From contig JAIBBY010000028.1 in assembly GCA_019694455.1 (NCBI GenBank), forward strand, positions 1 to 63,605: DNA of 63,605 nt, written 5' to 3'. Origin of the DNA: Pirellulales bacterium. Lineage in GTDB: Bacteria; Planctomycetota; Planctomycetia; Pirellulales; JAEUIK01. Numbering within the stretch: position 1 is the stretch's first letter; every line of letters starts with the position of its first letter. The notes below the pieces were generated by a model. The model searched no databases and was not told the origin of the DNA. It was given only the letters and a program-made list of their open reading frames with translations. A program made the translations under genes and the position numbers. Below, piece by piece: positions 33,429-42,044 of the stretch.

Positions 33429-34490
33429 ATGACTGATCGTGCCCGCGTCATTCTCAGCGGTTTTGGCGACGAAGCCTCCCCGCACAAAACAGCGGCCGAG
33501 CAGTTCGCCGCCTTCGCGGCACTCGGGCTCGACTATTACAGCATCCGCTTCATCGACGCCGGCGAAGGCGTCAAGAACGTGATGCAACTCACCAAGGCCG
33601 AGATTCGTCACATCGCACACCTGGAAGACGCGTTCGATGTGAACGTCGCCACCATTGGCTCGCCCATCGGCAAGGTCAAGCTGCAAGATGTCGAAGACGG
33701 CACCAAGAACGAGTACATCCCCTTCAAAAAATATCTCGCGAGCAACGTCGCCAAGGCCTGCGAGATCGCCCACGCCTTTGAGACCAAGCTGATCCGCGGC
33801 TTTTCGTTCTATCCCCCCAAGGGCGCCGATCCCCAAGAGCATTTGCCGCAAGCCGTCGAACAACTCGGCCAGATCGCCGAGGCTTGCCACCGCTCCGACC
33901 TCACCTTCGGCCTCGAGGTAGAAGCTAATCTCGTTGGCCAGAACGGCCATCTCCTGGCCGAGATTTACCGCCAGGTGAATCATCCGGCAATGCTCCTCAT
34001 CTTCGACGCCGCCAACATCCTTTGTCAGGGCTACACCCCGGCCGAGGTCTTTGAACAATATCAGGCCATGAAACCTGGCCTCGGCTGGATGCACATCAAA
34101 GATTACAAACTGCCCACCGGCGCCGAGCACGCCACTCCGAGCAAACCAGCCAAGTCGACCAAGACCGCCAAGCAAGCCGGACGCCACATCAACGAGGCGG
34201 TCCTCCGCGACTTTGTCCCCGCCGATGTTGGCGATTGCGGCCACGCCGCCATCCTTCGCGACTTCGCCGAGATGGTCCCCCAACTCGAAAAGAAGCTCAA
34301 GCGCCGTGGCATCCCCGGCGTGTTTCTCGATCTGGAACCACATCTCAAGCAAGGGGGCCAGTTCGGCGGCTATAGCGGCCCCGATGGCATGGGCGTGGCG
34401 CTGCGCGGCCTCTGCCGCGTGTTGGATTTCGTCGGCCTCGACTATCACCTCGCCAGCTTCGACGATATCCGCACCGAACGCGGCTACTAA
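33429..34490 (+). CDS. Sugar phosphate isomerase/epimerase-like TIM-barrel protein
   Basis: 353 residues from the ATG at 33429; the frame is open earlier but begins with non-conserved sequence. It reads as an AP-endonuclease-2/xylose-isomerase-like TIM barrel: RVILSGFGDEAS at strand 1, GLDYYSIRF, LIRGFSFYPPKG, FGLEVEANLVGQNG (metal-ligand Glu), LLIFDAANIL, GWMHIKDYK (His ligand) and VPADVGDCGH. A low-complexity Lys/Thr/Ala insertion (about residues 240-255, SKPAKSTKTAKQAG) is unusual. Cytoplasmic; probable sugar or inositol metabolism, substrate unknown. Confidence 0.88.
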   Translation: MTDRARVILSGFGDEASPHKTAAEQFAAFAALGLDYYSIRFIDAGEGVKNVMQLTKAEIRHIAHLEDAFDVNVATIGSPIGKVKLQDVEDGTKNEYIPFKKYLASNVAKACEIAHAFETKLIRGFSFYPPKGADPQEHLPQAVEQLGQIAEACHRSDLTFGLEVEANLVGQNGHLLAEIYRQVNHPAMLLIFDAANILCQGYTPAEVFEQYQAMKPGLGWMHIKDYKLPTGAEHATPSKPAKSTKTAKQAGRHINEAVLRDFVPADVGDCGHAAILRDFAEMVPQLEKKLKRRGIPGVFLDLEPHLKQGGQFGGYSGPDGMGVALRGLCRVLDFVGLDYHLASFDDIRTERGY

Positions 34491-34500
34491 TCTCGCCGCG

Positions 34501-35835
34501 TCACGGGCGTCCACCCGGGTCGATCCCTGGCGGCTCGGGCGTCCCCTCCGGGATCAGCTTCCAGGTGGCGCCCATCTCGCGCATCGCGCGAAAATCGACC
34601 GGCTGATACTCGATCGCCAGGTGCGGCGTTTCAATCACCCGGCCCGCTTCGTGGTGCGAGTGCATCGCCGCGTCGACCATGCCGGTGGTGAGCAGAGTCC
34701 GTTCCACCGGAAACGGCGCCTGCCGCTGTCGAAAGTGCGTCTGAATCGCGTGCGACAGCGCCTTGAACAAATTGCGGTTCACCCACGGCCCCACATAAAA
34801 ACTGGTGGCCAGCGGTTCGCTCTTGCCGGCGCGTTCGCAGGCGAAGTTCCAACGATTCTGCCCCCCAATCGCCAGCACGGTCCCTTGAAAGCCATCGCGG
34901 TAGCACGCCAGGATGCCATGAACTTTGTTGGCGTCTCCTGTCTGCGCCGTCACGATCTCCTTAAGGCCTGGCGCCTCCGCCCCCAGCTCCGCCACCATCG
35001 CGGCGCGCGCCAGTTCCACCGGCCACTCTCCCGCCGCCCCCGCCTGCCACAACTTCTCACCTTCCAGCAATTGCACCGACTCGACTCCCCGCTCGCCCCC
35101 GGCGCGTGACTCCACCATCGATTGCAATACTTCCAGGCCATGAAAGTCATACGACTCCAGGCCGCCGCCGTGAATCGACACGCCCCGCGCCAGCTTTTCG
35201 CCCGGTTTCAATTCCTGCGGCGGACGTCGCTCGGCTAGCGGCACGGAACTGCCCGCCATGAGCGGAATCTTCAGTTCGCGCGCCGTGTCGTACATCTCGC
35301 GCGCCCAGTCCCAGCGAAACGACAAGTGCTTGTCGTTGAATAGCGGCGCCACGCGTCCGCTCTGGCGATACACCGCCACTATCTCGTCGAAGAACCGCTT
35401 CCGCGGATACATCTGCTGCCCCAACTCGTTGTGCGGATAATCGCCATGCTCGGCGATCGACAGCACGCCATCCACCCCCAGTTCTTTTCCTCCCGCGCGC
35501 ACCGCCTCGCCGATGGTGGCATAGATCGGAATCCCAAACTCGGCCGACACACCCCGAGCCATATCTCGCCCCTCGGGAAACTGGTCGATATACATCGCCA
35601 CCACGTCGCAGCCCGAGTCGGTCCACTCGCCGTTGAACAGGTACGGCTTCAAAAAGTTCTCCAAGATCACATGCGCGTGGCTGCGATAGGAGAACTCGGT
35701 GATGATGGCCGCCACCTTGAGCCGTGGCCGTTCGTCCGCCGCTTGAGCCTTGCCTTGGTTCTGCGCCAACCAACCGACGCTCGCCAGCGTCGCCGTGGCC
35801 TGCCCCAAAAACTCGCGTCGTGTGCTGCTGCGCAT
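34501..35835 (-). CDS. Tat-exported protein of unknown function (planctomycete type)
   Basis: 444 residues from the ATG at 35833-35835, with GAGGAA five bases upstream. The N-terminus is a twin-arginine signal (STRREFLGQATATLASVGWLAQN) ending near AQAADE. The mature part begins with LKVAAIITEFSYRSHAHVILENFL and contains alternating strands and helices of a Rossmann-like fold (CDVVAMYIDQFPEG, VDGVLSIAEHGDYPHNE, SFRWDWAREMYDTARELKIPLMAGSSVPL). This is like the N-terminal domain of Gfo/Idh-type proteins but without a GxGxxG. No catalytic assignment. It converges with the TIM-barrel gene with a 10-base gap. Confidence 0.82.
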   Translation of the reverse strand: MRSSTRREFLGQATATLASVGWLAQNQGKAQAADERPRLKVAAIITEFSYRSHAHVILENFLKPYLFNGEWTDSGCDVVAMYIDQFPEGRDMARGVSAEFGIPIYATIGEAVRAGGKELGVDGVLSIAEHGDYPHNELGQQMYPRKRFFDEIVAVYRQSGRVAPLFNDKHLSFRWDWAREMYDTARELKIPLMAGSSVPLAERRPPQELKPGEKLARGVSIHGGGLESYDFHGLEVLQSMVESRAGGERGVESVQLLEGEKLWQAGAAGEWPVELARAAMVAELGAEAPGLKEIVTAQTGDANKVHGILACYRDGFQGTVLAIGGQNRWNFACERAGKSEPLATSFYVGPWVNRNLFKALSHAIQTHFRQRQAPFPVERTLLTTGMVDAAMHSHHEAGRVIETPHLAIEYQPVDFRAMREMGATWKLIPEGTPEPPGIDPGGRP

Positions 35836-36063
35836 GAAATTTCCTCGTGCCATGCCCAATTGCCAGTCCTCGACTTCTCCGGCAGCTTAACCACCCGTCG
35901 CCAGACATGCGAATGGGCCCGTCGTGTCGAATATGCCGGTCCCAACTGCCCCATTGGCGCGGGCCAGCGGTCAATCCGGTTTTACGCGGCGCTCGCCGGC
36001 TGGTTAAAATCGTGCATGGCCCCGCGCTGCCGGGGCGCTCTTCGCCTCTCCTCCGCCAACGTC

Positions 36064-37110
36064 ATGGCCACTACCGAATGCACCGTCGACGCTAAGGCCC
36101 GCGCCATTGGGCCCGATACGTTGGTGTCGGTTGTTATTCCGTGCTGTAACGAAGAAGCGGTGCTGCCCGAACTGTACCGCCGCTTGAGCGCCGTGGCCGA
36201 AGGCTGGGGCGCGCCCTACGAAGTGATTTTGGTCGACGACGGCTCGACCGATCGCACATGGGATCTGCTGCTCGCTTTTCATGAGCGCGACTCGCGCTGG
36301 AAGTGCGTTCGCTTTGGCCGCAACTTTGGACACCAAACCGCGCTCCGCGCCGGATTGCACGCCACGCACGGCGACCTGGTCGCCGTGCTCGATGCCGACC
36401 TGCAAGACCCCCCCGAGATTCTCGATCAATTCTTCCGCCGCTGGGAAGCCGGGTTCGATGTCATCTACGGCGTCCGCCAGCAGCGCAAAGAAGGGATGGT
36501 GCTTCGCGCGGCCTATCATGCCTTCTACCGTATCCTCGCCTTCTTGGCCGAGATGGAAGTCCCTCTCGAGGCCGGCGACTTTTCCGTCATGGATCGTCGG
36601 GTCGTTGAGATTCTCAAAAGGATGCCTGAACGCAAACCGTTCCTCCGCGGTCTGCGCTCTTGGGTCGGCTTTCGCCAATGTCCCTTGCCGTACGAGCGGA
36701 AGCACCGCGCCGCCGGGGTCACTAAATACAACTTCAAACGTCTGTTCGGCTTGGCCATCGATGGCATTCTTAGCTCGTCGATCGTGCCGCTTCGGTTGGC
36801 CACATTATTCGGCGCCTTAGTCTCCGTTGTGGCCTTCGTCGGCGCCGTGTTCACCTTGCTTCTCCGCTTGTTTCCCGGATTCTTCTGGGGCCTGCATGCC
36901 GTCCCCGGCACCGCTTCCATTGTCATTTGCGTGCTCTTCATCGGCGGAGTTCAATTGCTCTGCCTCGGCATCTGCGGCGAATACTTGGGCCGCATCTACG
37001 ATAACGTCAAAGGACGCCCCTTTTGGACCGTGCGCGAGACGGTCGGCGTCGCCGATCCCACGCCGGGCCCCTGGGGGCGCCAGGCCGAAATCGATGCCCG
37101 GCTCGAATAA
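36064..37110 (+). CDS. GT2 glycosyltransferase, polyprenyl-phosphate-sugar synthase type (DPM1/GtrB-like)
   Basis: 348 residues from the ATG at 36064; an ATG 16 codons upstream is possible and the frame is open further. The catalytic GT-A domain has VSVVIPCCNEEAVLPELYRRL, DDGSTDRT, RNFGHQTALRAGL and the DxD metal motif in AVLDADLQDPPE. FSVMDRRVVEIL, KPFLRGLRSWVGF and KYNFKRL are typical of the DPM1/GtrB/ArnC family. Two C-terminal membrane helices (about residues 245-275 and 285-310) anchor it in the inner membrane. It transfers a sugar from a nucleotide donor to undecaprenyl phosphate for later use in envelope glycans. Confidence 0.93.
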   Translation: MATTECTVDAKARAIGPDTLVSVVIPCCNEEAVLPELYRRLSAVAEGWGAPYEVILVDDGSTDRTWDLLLAFHERDSRWKCVRFGRNFGHQTALRAGLHATHGDLVAVLDADLQDPPEILDQFFRRWEAGFDVIYGVRQQRKEGMVLRAAYHAFYRILAFLAEMEVPLEAGDFSVMDRRVVEILKRMPERKPFLRGLRSWVGFRQCPLPYERKHRAAGVTKYNFKRLFGLAIDGILSSSIVPLRLATLFGALVSVVAFVGAVFTLLLRLFPGFFWGLHAVPGTASIVICVLFIGGVQLLCLGICGEYLGRIYDNVKGRPFWTVRETVGVADPTPGPWGRQAEIDARLE

Positions 37111-37395
37111 GAGTCCGTTGCTGGAGCCACCGGCGGTCAACTCAGCGAACCATCTCGATTGGTCGTTGGGCGTCCGCATGAGCGGCGAGCGGCGTCAGTT
37201 TGCACCACGCTATGAACCACTTTTTCCGGCGCGAACCAACTGGCCGTTACCTCCGTCGTACTAATAGCTTGAGAGCGAGAGTAACAACGACTGCCAATTT
37301 TCGCTTGCAAGCCTAGGAACAAGGTTTGCTCGCCAAGATCGACGAACTTGGAGAGGCATTGGCGCGAGAGACGGAGCAGAGGAAAGAGGCGGACC

Positions 37396-37632
37396 ATGAC
37401 CCAGCACAAGCCAATTCGCGGAATCAGCGGACTCGTCAGCGATCCCTATCACGAGTGGAGCGCCAAAGGAGCGCCAGTCTTTCTCGGGTTCTCCGCATGG
37501 ATGGACGAGCAACTCATGGCGCTCGAAACACGCTACGCCGATTGGGCGACGTTGGGCTATGGATATTGGCGCGGCGGCACGGAACCACGCGGCGCGAGCG
37601 CCACTCAAGCCGAGGCGGAAGCCGCGGAATAG
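37396..37632 (+). CDS. Small acidic hypothetical protein, 78 residues
   Basis: The ATG at 37396 has GAGG eight bases upstream. The product begins MTQHKPIRGISGLVSDPYHEWS and contains several Trp and Tyr residues (WMDEQLMALETRYADWATLGYGYWRGG), with an Ala/Glu-rich tail. It looks like a folded small protein rather than random translation, but no family is recognised. Its stop is 22 bases from the stop of the convergent oxidoreductase gene. Confidence 0.5.
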   Translation: MTQHKPIRGISGLVSDPYHEWSAKGAPVFLGFSAWMDEQLMALETRYADWATLGYGYWRGGTEPRGASATQAEAEAAE

Positions 37633-37653
37633 AGTGACTCCTTGCGGCGCCCG

Positions 37654-38661
37654 CTACGACCGGCCTGCTGTCTGCATCCCGCGCGGCGACAAGCCCGCCG
37701 CGCGGTAAATCGCGTCGATCGCCGCCATATTCGCAATGAAATAGTCGGCGCCCGTCCGCGGCTTTTCACCCGTCTGTATCGCCCGCGCGAAGGCCGCAAG
37801 TTGCAACTCGTACGTCCCCGGCCTCTTCTTCACCTGGTAGCGCGTCTTCTTGTCCCCCGCTTGCAACTCAATCTTGTAAAACAGTTGCGGCGCAGTCGGG
37901 TTGTCGATCACCAGCTTTCCCGCGGTCCCTTCCACCCAACTGCGGCCGTCCATGATGGGCCAGCCCCACATCGAGCACAGAATCCGCCCGCTCGCTCCGC
38001 TCGGAAACGCAAGCCGCGCGTCGATCCAGCGATCCACATTCGGGCTCGCCAGCTTCACGGTCGCAGCAGGGACTGTCGGCTCCTCCCCCGCCAGAAACCG
38101 GGCCCACGACATCCCATAAACCCCCAGGTCCATCAGCGCGCCGCCGCCCATTGCGTACTGCCAGCGAATATCCTTGCCATTGGCGATGACAAAGCAAGTA
38201 TGCGCCTCGACATGCCGAATTTCCCCCACCACCCCCTCTCGCAGTAGCTCTGCAACCCGATCGTGCAGTGGATGGTAGCGCGAGTGCATTGCTTCGATCA
38301 GCACTCGCCCCGTCCGCTCTGCCGCCGCCGCCATTTGCCGGGCCTCCTCGGCGTTACAGGCGATCGGCTTTTCACACAGCACGTGCTTGCCCGCCTCGAG
38401 CGCTCGAATCGTCCATTCGCAGTGCAGCGAGTTGGGGAGCGGAATATATATCGCGTCGATCTCCGGATCAGCCAATAGCGCCTGGTACGAGTCGTGTACC
38501 CGCGGCACCCCTCGCTTCTGCGCTTGCTGTTCTGCCCGCTGCCTGTCGCGCGCCGCGATTGCCGTCACCGCCACCCCCGGCACGTGCCTGGCCGGCGCGT
38601 ACAACGCCTGCTGCGTCACCCGCGCGGCGCCTAGCACTCCTATGCGAATCGGTTGCGGCAC
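37654..38661 (-). CDS. Gfo/Idh/MocA-family oxidoreductase
   Basis: A 335-residue cytoplasmic NAD(P)-dependent sugar dehydrogenase-like enzyme. GTG start with GAGGAG six bases upstream. The Rossmann part begins IRIGVLGAARVTQQAL, where GxGxxG is relaxed to GAARVT. The signature Lys is in HVLCEKPIACNAEEA (near residue 95), and the second catalytic region is GGGALMDLGVYGMSWARFL (near residue 170), with a Tyr/Asp in place of the usual Gly-x-x-xDxGxH histidine. Such changes occur in several subgroups. Substrate likely a sugar or inositol, unassigned. Confidence 0.9.
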   Translation of the reverse strand: MPQPIRIGVLGAARVTQQALYAPARHVPGVAVTAIAARDRQRAEQQAQKRGVPRVHDSYQALLADPEIDAIYIPLPNSLHCEWTIRALEAGKHVLCEKPIACNAEEARQMAAAAERTGRVLIEAMHSRYHPLHDRVAELLREGVVGEIRHVEAHTCFVIANGKDIRWQYAMGGGALMDLGVYGMSWARFLAGEEPTVPAATVKLASPNVDRWIDARLAFPSGASGRILCSMWGWPIMDGRSWVEGTAGKLVIDNPTAPQLFYKIELQAGDKKTRYQVKKRPGTYELQLAAFARAIQTGEKPRTGADYFIANMAAIDAIYRAAGLSPRGMQTAGRS

Positions 38662-38732
38662 GCGCGGCTCCTCCGTTGGGACGGCGAGGGGAGAGAAAAG
38701 CCACGATGGATCTCTTCCCCCGGGATCTCGAC

Positions 38733-39653
38733 TCAGAACTCGCCCACTATATCCCCACTAGCGCGCGTCGCAAGCGCTTGATACGTCTTGAGGTCGATCG
38801 TTTCAGCGATGAGCTGCACCGAGCCATCTCCCATCACAAAGTGGCAGCCCCCCGCGTGGTAACTGCCGAAATCGTCAAAATGACCGCTCGGATGATTGGG
38901 CGCGTGATCGGCGGTCCCTACGATTCGCATCAACGAGTGGTCGCCGTGCGGCGCCACGCCGATCCAGGCCGATGGCATCAGCCGCGACGAGCGCTCGCCA
39001 ACGGCGAAGGTCTGGCTTAGCCCGTCGCGAATGTCACGAAACTGGATCCCGCTATTGTGAAAGAACACGCCATCCGCGCGACAGATCGTTCCCGGCCCCA
39101 CCTCCAGGCAAGGATGAATGTCCTGCGTGCCAAACGTCCCCACGTAGTTGGCAGTCGCCAGCACGGCCAACGGCTCCCCCTCGTGTTCATGCTCATCATC
39201 GTGCTCGTCCTCATGCTCGTGGGCCGCAAACATCTCAAAGGTTGGCTCCCCCACATCCGCCGGACAACGAAACAACGGCAGCGGCAGCTCCCGAACCCGC
39301 GCATGAATCGCCGCCATTAGCGGACGCTCGCGCCGGATCAGCGATTGGCTCACTGCCCCCTGCTCGACATACGGCAACAAGAGCGCCCCCCAACCCCATC
39401 CCGGTTCTCCCTGCGGGCTTGGCTTGCCGGTCGCCGCCTCCACACCAATCCAACCGGCTGGCAACGACCCCAGCGCGCCATGGTAGTTGTGCAGCGCAAT
39501 TCCCAACTGCCGCAGGTTGTTGCGACAAGAAACCTGTCGGGCGCTGGCCCGCGCGGCTTGCACCGCCGGCAAGAGCAGCGCGATCAAAATGCCGATGATG
39601 GCGATCACCACCAATAGCTCCACGAGCGTGAAACCGCGATGTACGCGTGACAT
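38733..39653 (-). CDS. DUF1559 protein with type IV pilin-like N-terminus and acidic-histidine insert
   Basis: 306 residues from the ATG at 39651-39653, with GGGAGG seven bases upstream. The prepilin signature [25 protein letters not shown] (residues about 7-31) is followed by [11 protein letters not shown] and [16 protein letters not shown], the start of DUF1559. The C-terminal HYSGG-like block here reads [27 protein letters not shown] His/Asp/Glu-rich stretch (about residues 155-170, [16 protein letters not shown]) is unusual for the family and suggests metal binding. Cleaved by a prepilin peptidase and exported. The His-rich protein gene lies 113 bases upstream on the same strand. Confidence 0.93.
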   Translation of the reverse strand: MSRVHRGFTLVELLVVIAIIGILIALLLPAVQAARASARQVSCRNNLRQLGIALHNYHGALGSLPAGWIGVEAATGKPSPQGEPGWGWGALLLPYVEQGAVSQSLIRRERPLMAAIHARVRELPLPLFRCPADVGEPTFEMFAAHEHEDEHDDEHEHEGEPLAVLATANYVGTFGTQDIHPCLEVGPGTICRADGVFFHNSGIQFRDIRDGLSQTFAVGERSSRLMPSAWIGVAPHGDHSLMRIVGTADHAPNHPSGHFDDFGSYHAGGCHFVMGDGSVQLIAETIDLKTYQALATRASGDIVGEF

Positions 39654-39766
39654 GACCGTTCCTCCCAATGCGCCTCCCACGCGCACGGCGCGCGGGCAGA
39701 CGTCAATCGCTAAGAAGCCGACAACCAGCGCAGCACATGCGCCGTCGGCAAACAGAGACTCGCGCT

Positions 39767-40213
39767 TCAGCTAGCGCTGGGAGGAGCGCGCGAGCGAAAC
39801 GAGCCAAACCGTTCCAGCTCGGGTAGACGAAACTCGGCAAGCTCCAGCGGTTGGACCGTGGCCACCGGCTCGAATAGAGGCTGCCACATCGTGGCCAGCG
39901 CCGGCGAAGCCAAAAGTCGGCAAGCGGCGCATCCTTCCAGCGGCCGCAAGGGCGAGGCTGGAACGCCGCCAGAGCGCTGTTCGCCGCCGTGCTGGTCATG
40001 GCCCGCGTGCTGATGGTCGTGCTTGGCCCGGTGCGAGTGGCCATGATGGTGGTCACACGCCGGCCGTTGCGAGTGTCGCTGGCCGGCAAGGTCGCACTGC
40101 TCGCCGCAGCCGTGGCTGTGCGCGTCGTGAAACAGCGCGCCCCCGGCGCTCGCGGCGAAATACATCGCCACCAGCGTCAGCGACCACAACCGTCGTCGAC
40201 CAGCGCAAAGCAT
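39767..40213 (-). CDS. Exported histidine-rich protein
   Basis: A 148-residue protein with a signal peptide ([22 protein letters not shown]) followed by a Cys/His-rich segment (residues about 29-78). It holds many His residues in [37 protein letters not shown], then CAACRLLA near residue 98. This is consistent with zinc, copper or nickel binding in the periplasm. The C-terminal 45 residues are predicted unstructured. GGGAA lies about six bases before the ATG. No formal family; similar His-rich small proteins are found beside metal-efflux genes in planctomycetes, but none is visible here. Confidence 0.7.
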   Translation of the reverse strand: MLCAGRRRLWSLTLVAMYFAASAGGALFHDAHSHGCGEQCDLAGQRHSQRPACDHHHGHSHRAKHDHQHAGHDQHGGEQRSGGVPASPLRPLEGCAACRLLASPALATMWQPLFEPVATVQPLELAEFRLPELERFGSFRSRAPPSAS

Positions 40214-40359
40214 ATCCGGTTCCCAATAGGACTCCGGCCGCAGAATCGCCGGAACAGCCGATTCAGACTATCCGCGCCAGCGCGGCAGTGTCAATTGCGC
40301 CGCGTGCAGTCTGCCCGTCCACCGCCATTGGCCTAGACTTTGAACGACTTTCCCCGCTT

Positions 40360-40629
40360 TCACAGCGCCGCGCGCAGCGTTGATACACCTTTGGGACCCA
40401 TCCCGTGCAACTTGGCCACCTCTGTTTCCGTCACTCGGGCAAGCTGATCCAAGCCGGTCAGCCCAGCCGCCGTCAAAGCCCGTAGCGCCGGCGCCGACAG
40501 TCCCGGCGGAAACTGATCGCGCACCGTCGCTGCCAATTGATCCGCGGCGTTTCTCTTTGGCGGGCTTGAAGTTAGCGGGCAAAAACTCGGCTTTTCCGGT
40601 CGCATGTCGCGCGTTGTCTTGCGATTCAT
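40360..40629 (-). CDS. Small helix-hairpin-helix (RNAP alpha-CTD-like) protein
   Basis: An 89-residue protein. The first 40 residues are basic and polar. Residues about 44-89 (LSAPALRALTAAGLTGLDQLARVTETEVAKLHGMGPKGVSTLRAAL) form a helix-hairpin-helix unit with the GMGPKG hairpin, as in the C-terminal domain of RNA polymerase alpha subunit and small DNA-binding proteins. Role: probable DNA binding, target unknown. Single gene, upstream of and divergent from the tRNA gene. Confidence 0.8.
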   Translation of the reverse strand: MNRKTTRDMRPEKPSFCPLTSSPPKRNAADQLAATVRDQFPPGLSAPALRALTAAGLTGLDQLARVTETEVAKLHGMGPKGVSTLRAAL

Positions 40630-40709
40630 GGCATTCTTTCAAAGTTCGCCGCGCTGCCCGTGACACGCGACGACAAAAATTGTACGATACTCACTCTGAC
40701 CGAACATTC

Positions 40710-40782
40710 GGGGGATTAGCTCAATTGGGAGAGCGTCTGGCTGGCAGCCAGAAGGTCAGGGGTTCAAATCCCCTATCCTCCA
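40710..40782 (+). tRNA. tRNA-Ala (anticodon GGC)
   Basis: A complete 73-base cloverleaf. The acceptor stem GGGGGAT pairs with ATCCTCC, including the G3-U70 wobble pair that identifies alanine tRNA. The D stem begins GCTC. The anticodon stem TCTGG/CCAGA encloses the loop CTGGCAG with anticodon GGC at 40743-40745, and the T arm contains GGTTCAAATCC. The discriminator base is A, and no CCA is encoded. A terminator follows 30 bases later. Confidence 0.97.
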
Positions 40783-40812
40783 CTCCGTCGCCGCATGTCG
40801 GCGCGCGACGCC

Positions 40813-40840
40813 AAAAACCCCGCCGTCACGGGGTTTTTTT
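40813..40840 (+). terminator. Rho-independent terminator after tRNA-Ala
   Basis: Stem AAAAACCCCG (40813-40822) pairs with CGGGGTTTTT (40829-40838) around a 6-base loop and ends in a run of seven T. It works on the plus strand for the tRNA gene. The A-run on the 5' side could also end transcription from the other strand. Confidence 0.9.
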
Positions 40841-41076
40841 ATGCGCGGATCGACCGCCCCTTGCACGCTCCCCACCGTTTCGTGCATGAACTGCGCTGCT
40901 TAATGCGCCTCTTTCGGGTATCTGTCCCTTCCTTCCAATGCATGCGCCGGCAGTAAAACTACGTGCAATAGCTGCGTCGAGCGACTATTTGTGCCCACAA
41001 ATATGAGGCCACCATGCTTCGGTTCCACCAACACGTGACGTACGCTTCTAACCTTGCCCGCGGCCCAGGACGTCCC

Positions 41077-41517
41077 CTACTCGACTACGTTATGGCGATC
41101 GGCCCATAGCTCTTCCATCAACTGGGCCGACTCGCGATCGAGACGGCGCATGCGCTGAAGATGTTGCCCAGTGAAATCTGCTGGCAGCGAATCGACGACG
41201 CCGTCGAAACGCAGTTGCAGCGCCCATCGTGAGATATCGATCATCGGCTTTTCACCGGGCTCAGAGAGTACATGAAAGCGAGCCGGCCAAAGCTTCGTGG
41301 TTTGCAGCACGCGCTCGGCTTCTTGCTGGTTAACAACTCGGTCCACGCGCTGCCGCGCGACCAGCAGCAAATCGCCTGGCCGCTCGCTTGACACGATCCA
41401 TAGCACGTCGCCGGTGGCAATGCGATCGTATTGGTCGCTTGCTGAGTGTCCTACGTAATCTTGGTCGGCATGGTCAATCACTGTTTGCGGCTTCCAATAG
41501 ACCAAGTAATGCGTCAT
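41077..41517 (-). CDS. EVE/PUA-like domain protein
   Basis: A 146-residue soluble protein; GGAG seven bases before the ATG. The sequence MTHYLVYWKPQTVIDH, then ATGDVLWIVSSERPGDLLLVARQRVDRVV, reads as an EVE/PUA-like beta-barrel, a fold that often binds modified bases in RNA or DNA. The C-terminal part (FDGVVDSLPADFTGQHLQRMRRLDRESAQLMEELW) resembles the helical end of EVE-like proteins found as stand-alone genes. Assignment is by pattern only. No restriction or modification gene is beside it. Confidence 0.6.
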   Translation of the reverse strand: MTHYLVYWKPQTVIDHADQDYVGHSASDQYDRIATGDVLWIVSSERPGDLLLVARQRVDRVVNQQEAERVLQTTKLWPARFHVLSEPGEKPMIDISRWALQLRFDGVVDSLPADFTGQHLQRMRRLDRESAQLMEELWADRHNVVE

Positions 41518-41732
41518 ACGCGGTCTCCGAAAGTGTTAATTACCAGTCTGTTCTACGGTGCGACTTTTCCCGTGACAATATGCAGCCAGAGCGGCTTGAT
41601 CTTCCAGTCTGGTGAGGTAATTCGTAGCAATCGCCAGTACTACCCGATTGCGCTTGGCCTTGCGCTCTGATCAAGCAGAATTCGATCGAACCTGTCGGCA
41701 ATTCTCCGCATCTTACTTTTGAGGAGAAAGCC

Positions 41733-41987
41733 TTGCGGCGCATGATCGGCATTGACATCACAGACACACGTTCCAACGGCGAAGTGATAACCGAGGTGCG
41801 CCTATTGACCGACGACGGCGAATATGTGGTCTTCTACGACCAGCCCAGTTCGCGGACGTATGGAGCGTTTCGTGTGCCAATGCGTCGCTACGAGGAAGCT
41901 CGCGACTGGTTCGTGCGCGACAAACTCTTTGACCGTCGATCAAATCATCCTCTTGCGGTCCCACAGTCTAACGCCCCGCTCAATTGA
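41733..41987 (+). CDS. Small hypothetical protein, 84 residues
   Basis: TTG start at 41733 with GGAG seven bases upstream; an ATG three codons later has poorer spacing. The product (MIGIDITDTRSNGEVITEVRLLTDDGEYVVFYDQ...) has clear beta-strand alternation in residues 4-35 and a charged helix (RRYEEARDWFVRDKLF), so it looks like a genuine folded protein. No family recognised. Confidence 0.55.
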   Translation: MRRMIGIDITDTRSNGEVITEVRLLTDDGEYVVFYDQPSSRTYGAFRVPMRRYEEARDWFVRDKLFDRRSNHPLAVPQSNAPLN

Positions 41988-42044
41988 TTTGCCCGACTAA
42001 CTTCTATCGAGGTGATTCCTTCTTCTTCCCCAGCTCCCCAACCA

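Noticed and set aside
40710..40782. Possible genomic-island insertion site at the tRNA-Ala gene
   Set aside because: No integrase gene and no repeat of the tRNA 3' end were found within the window.
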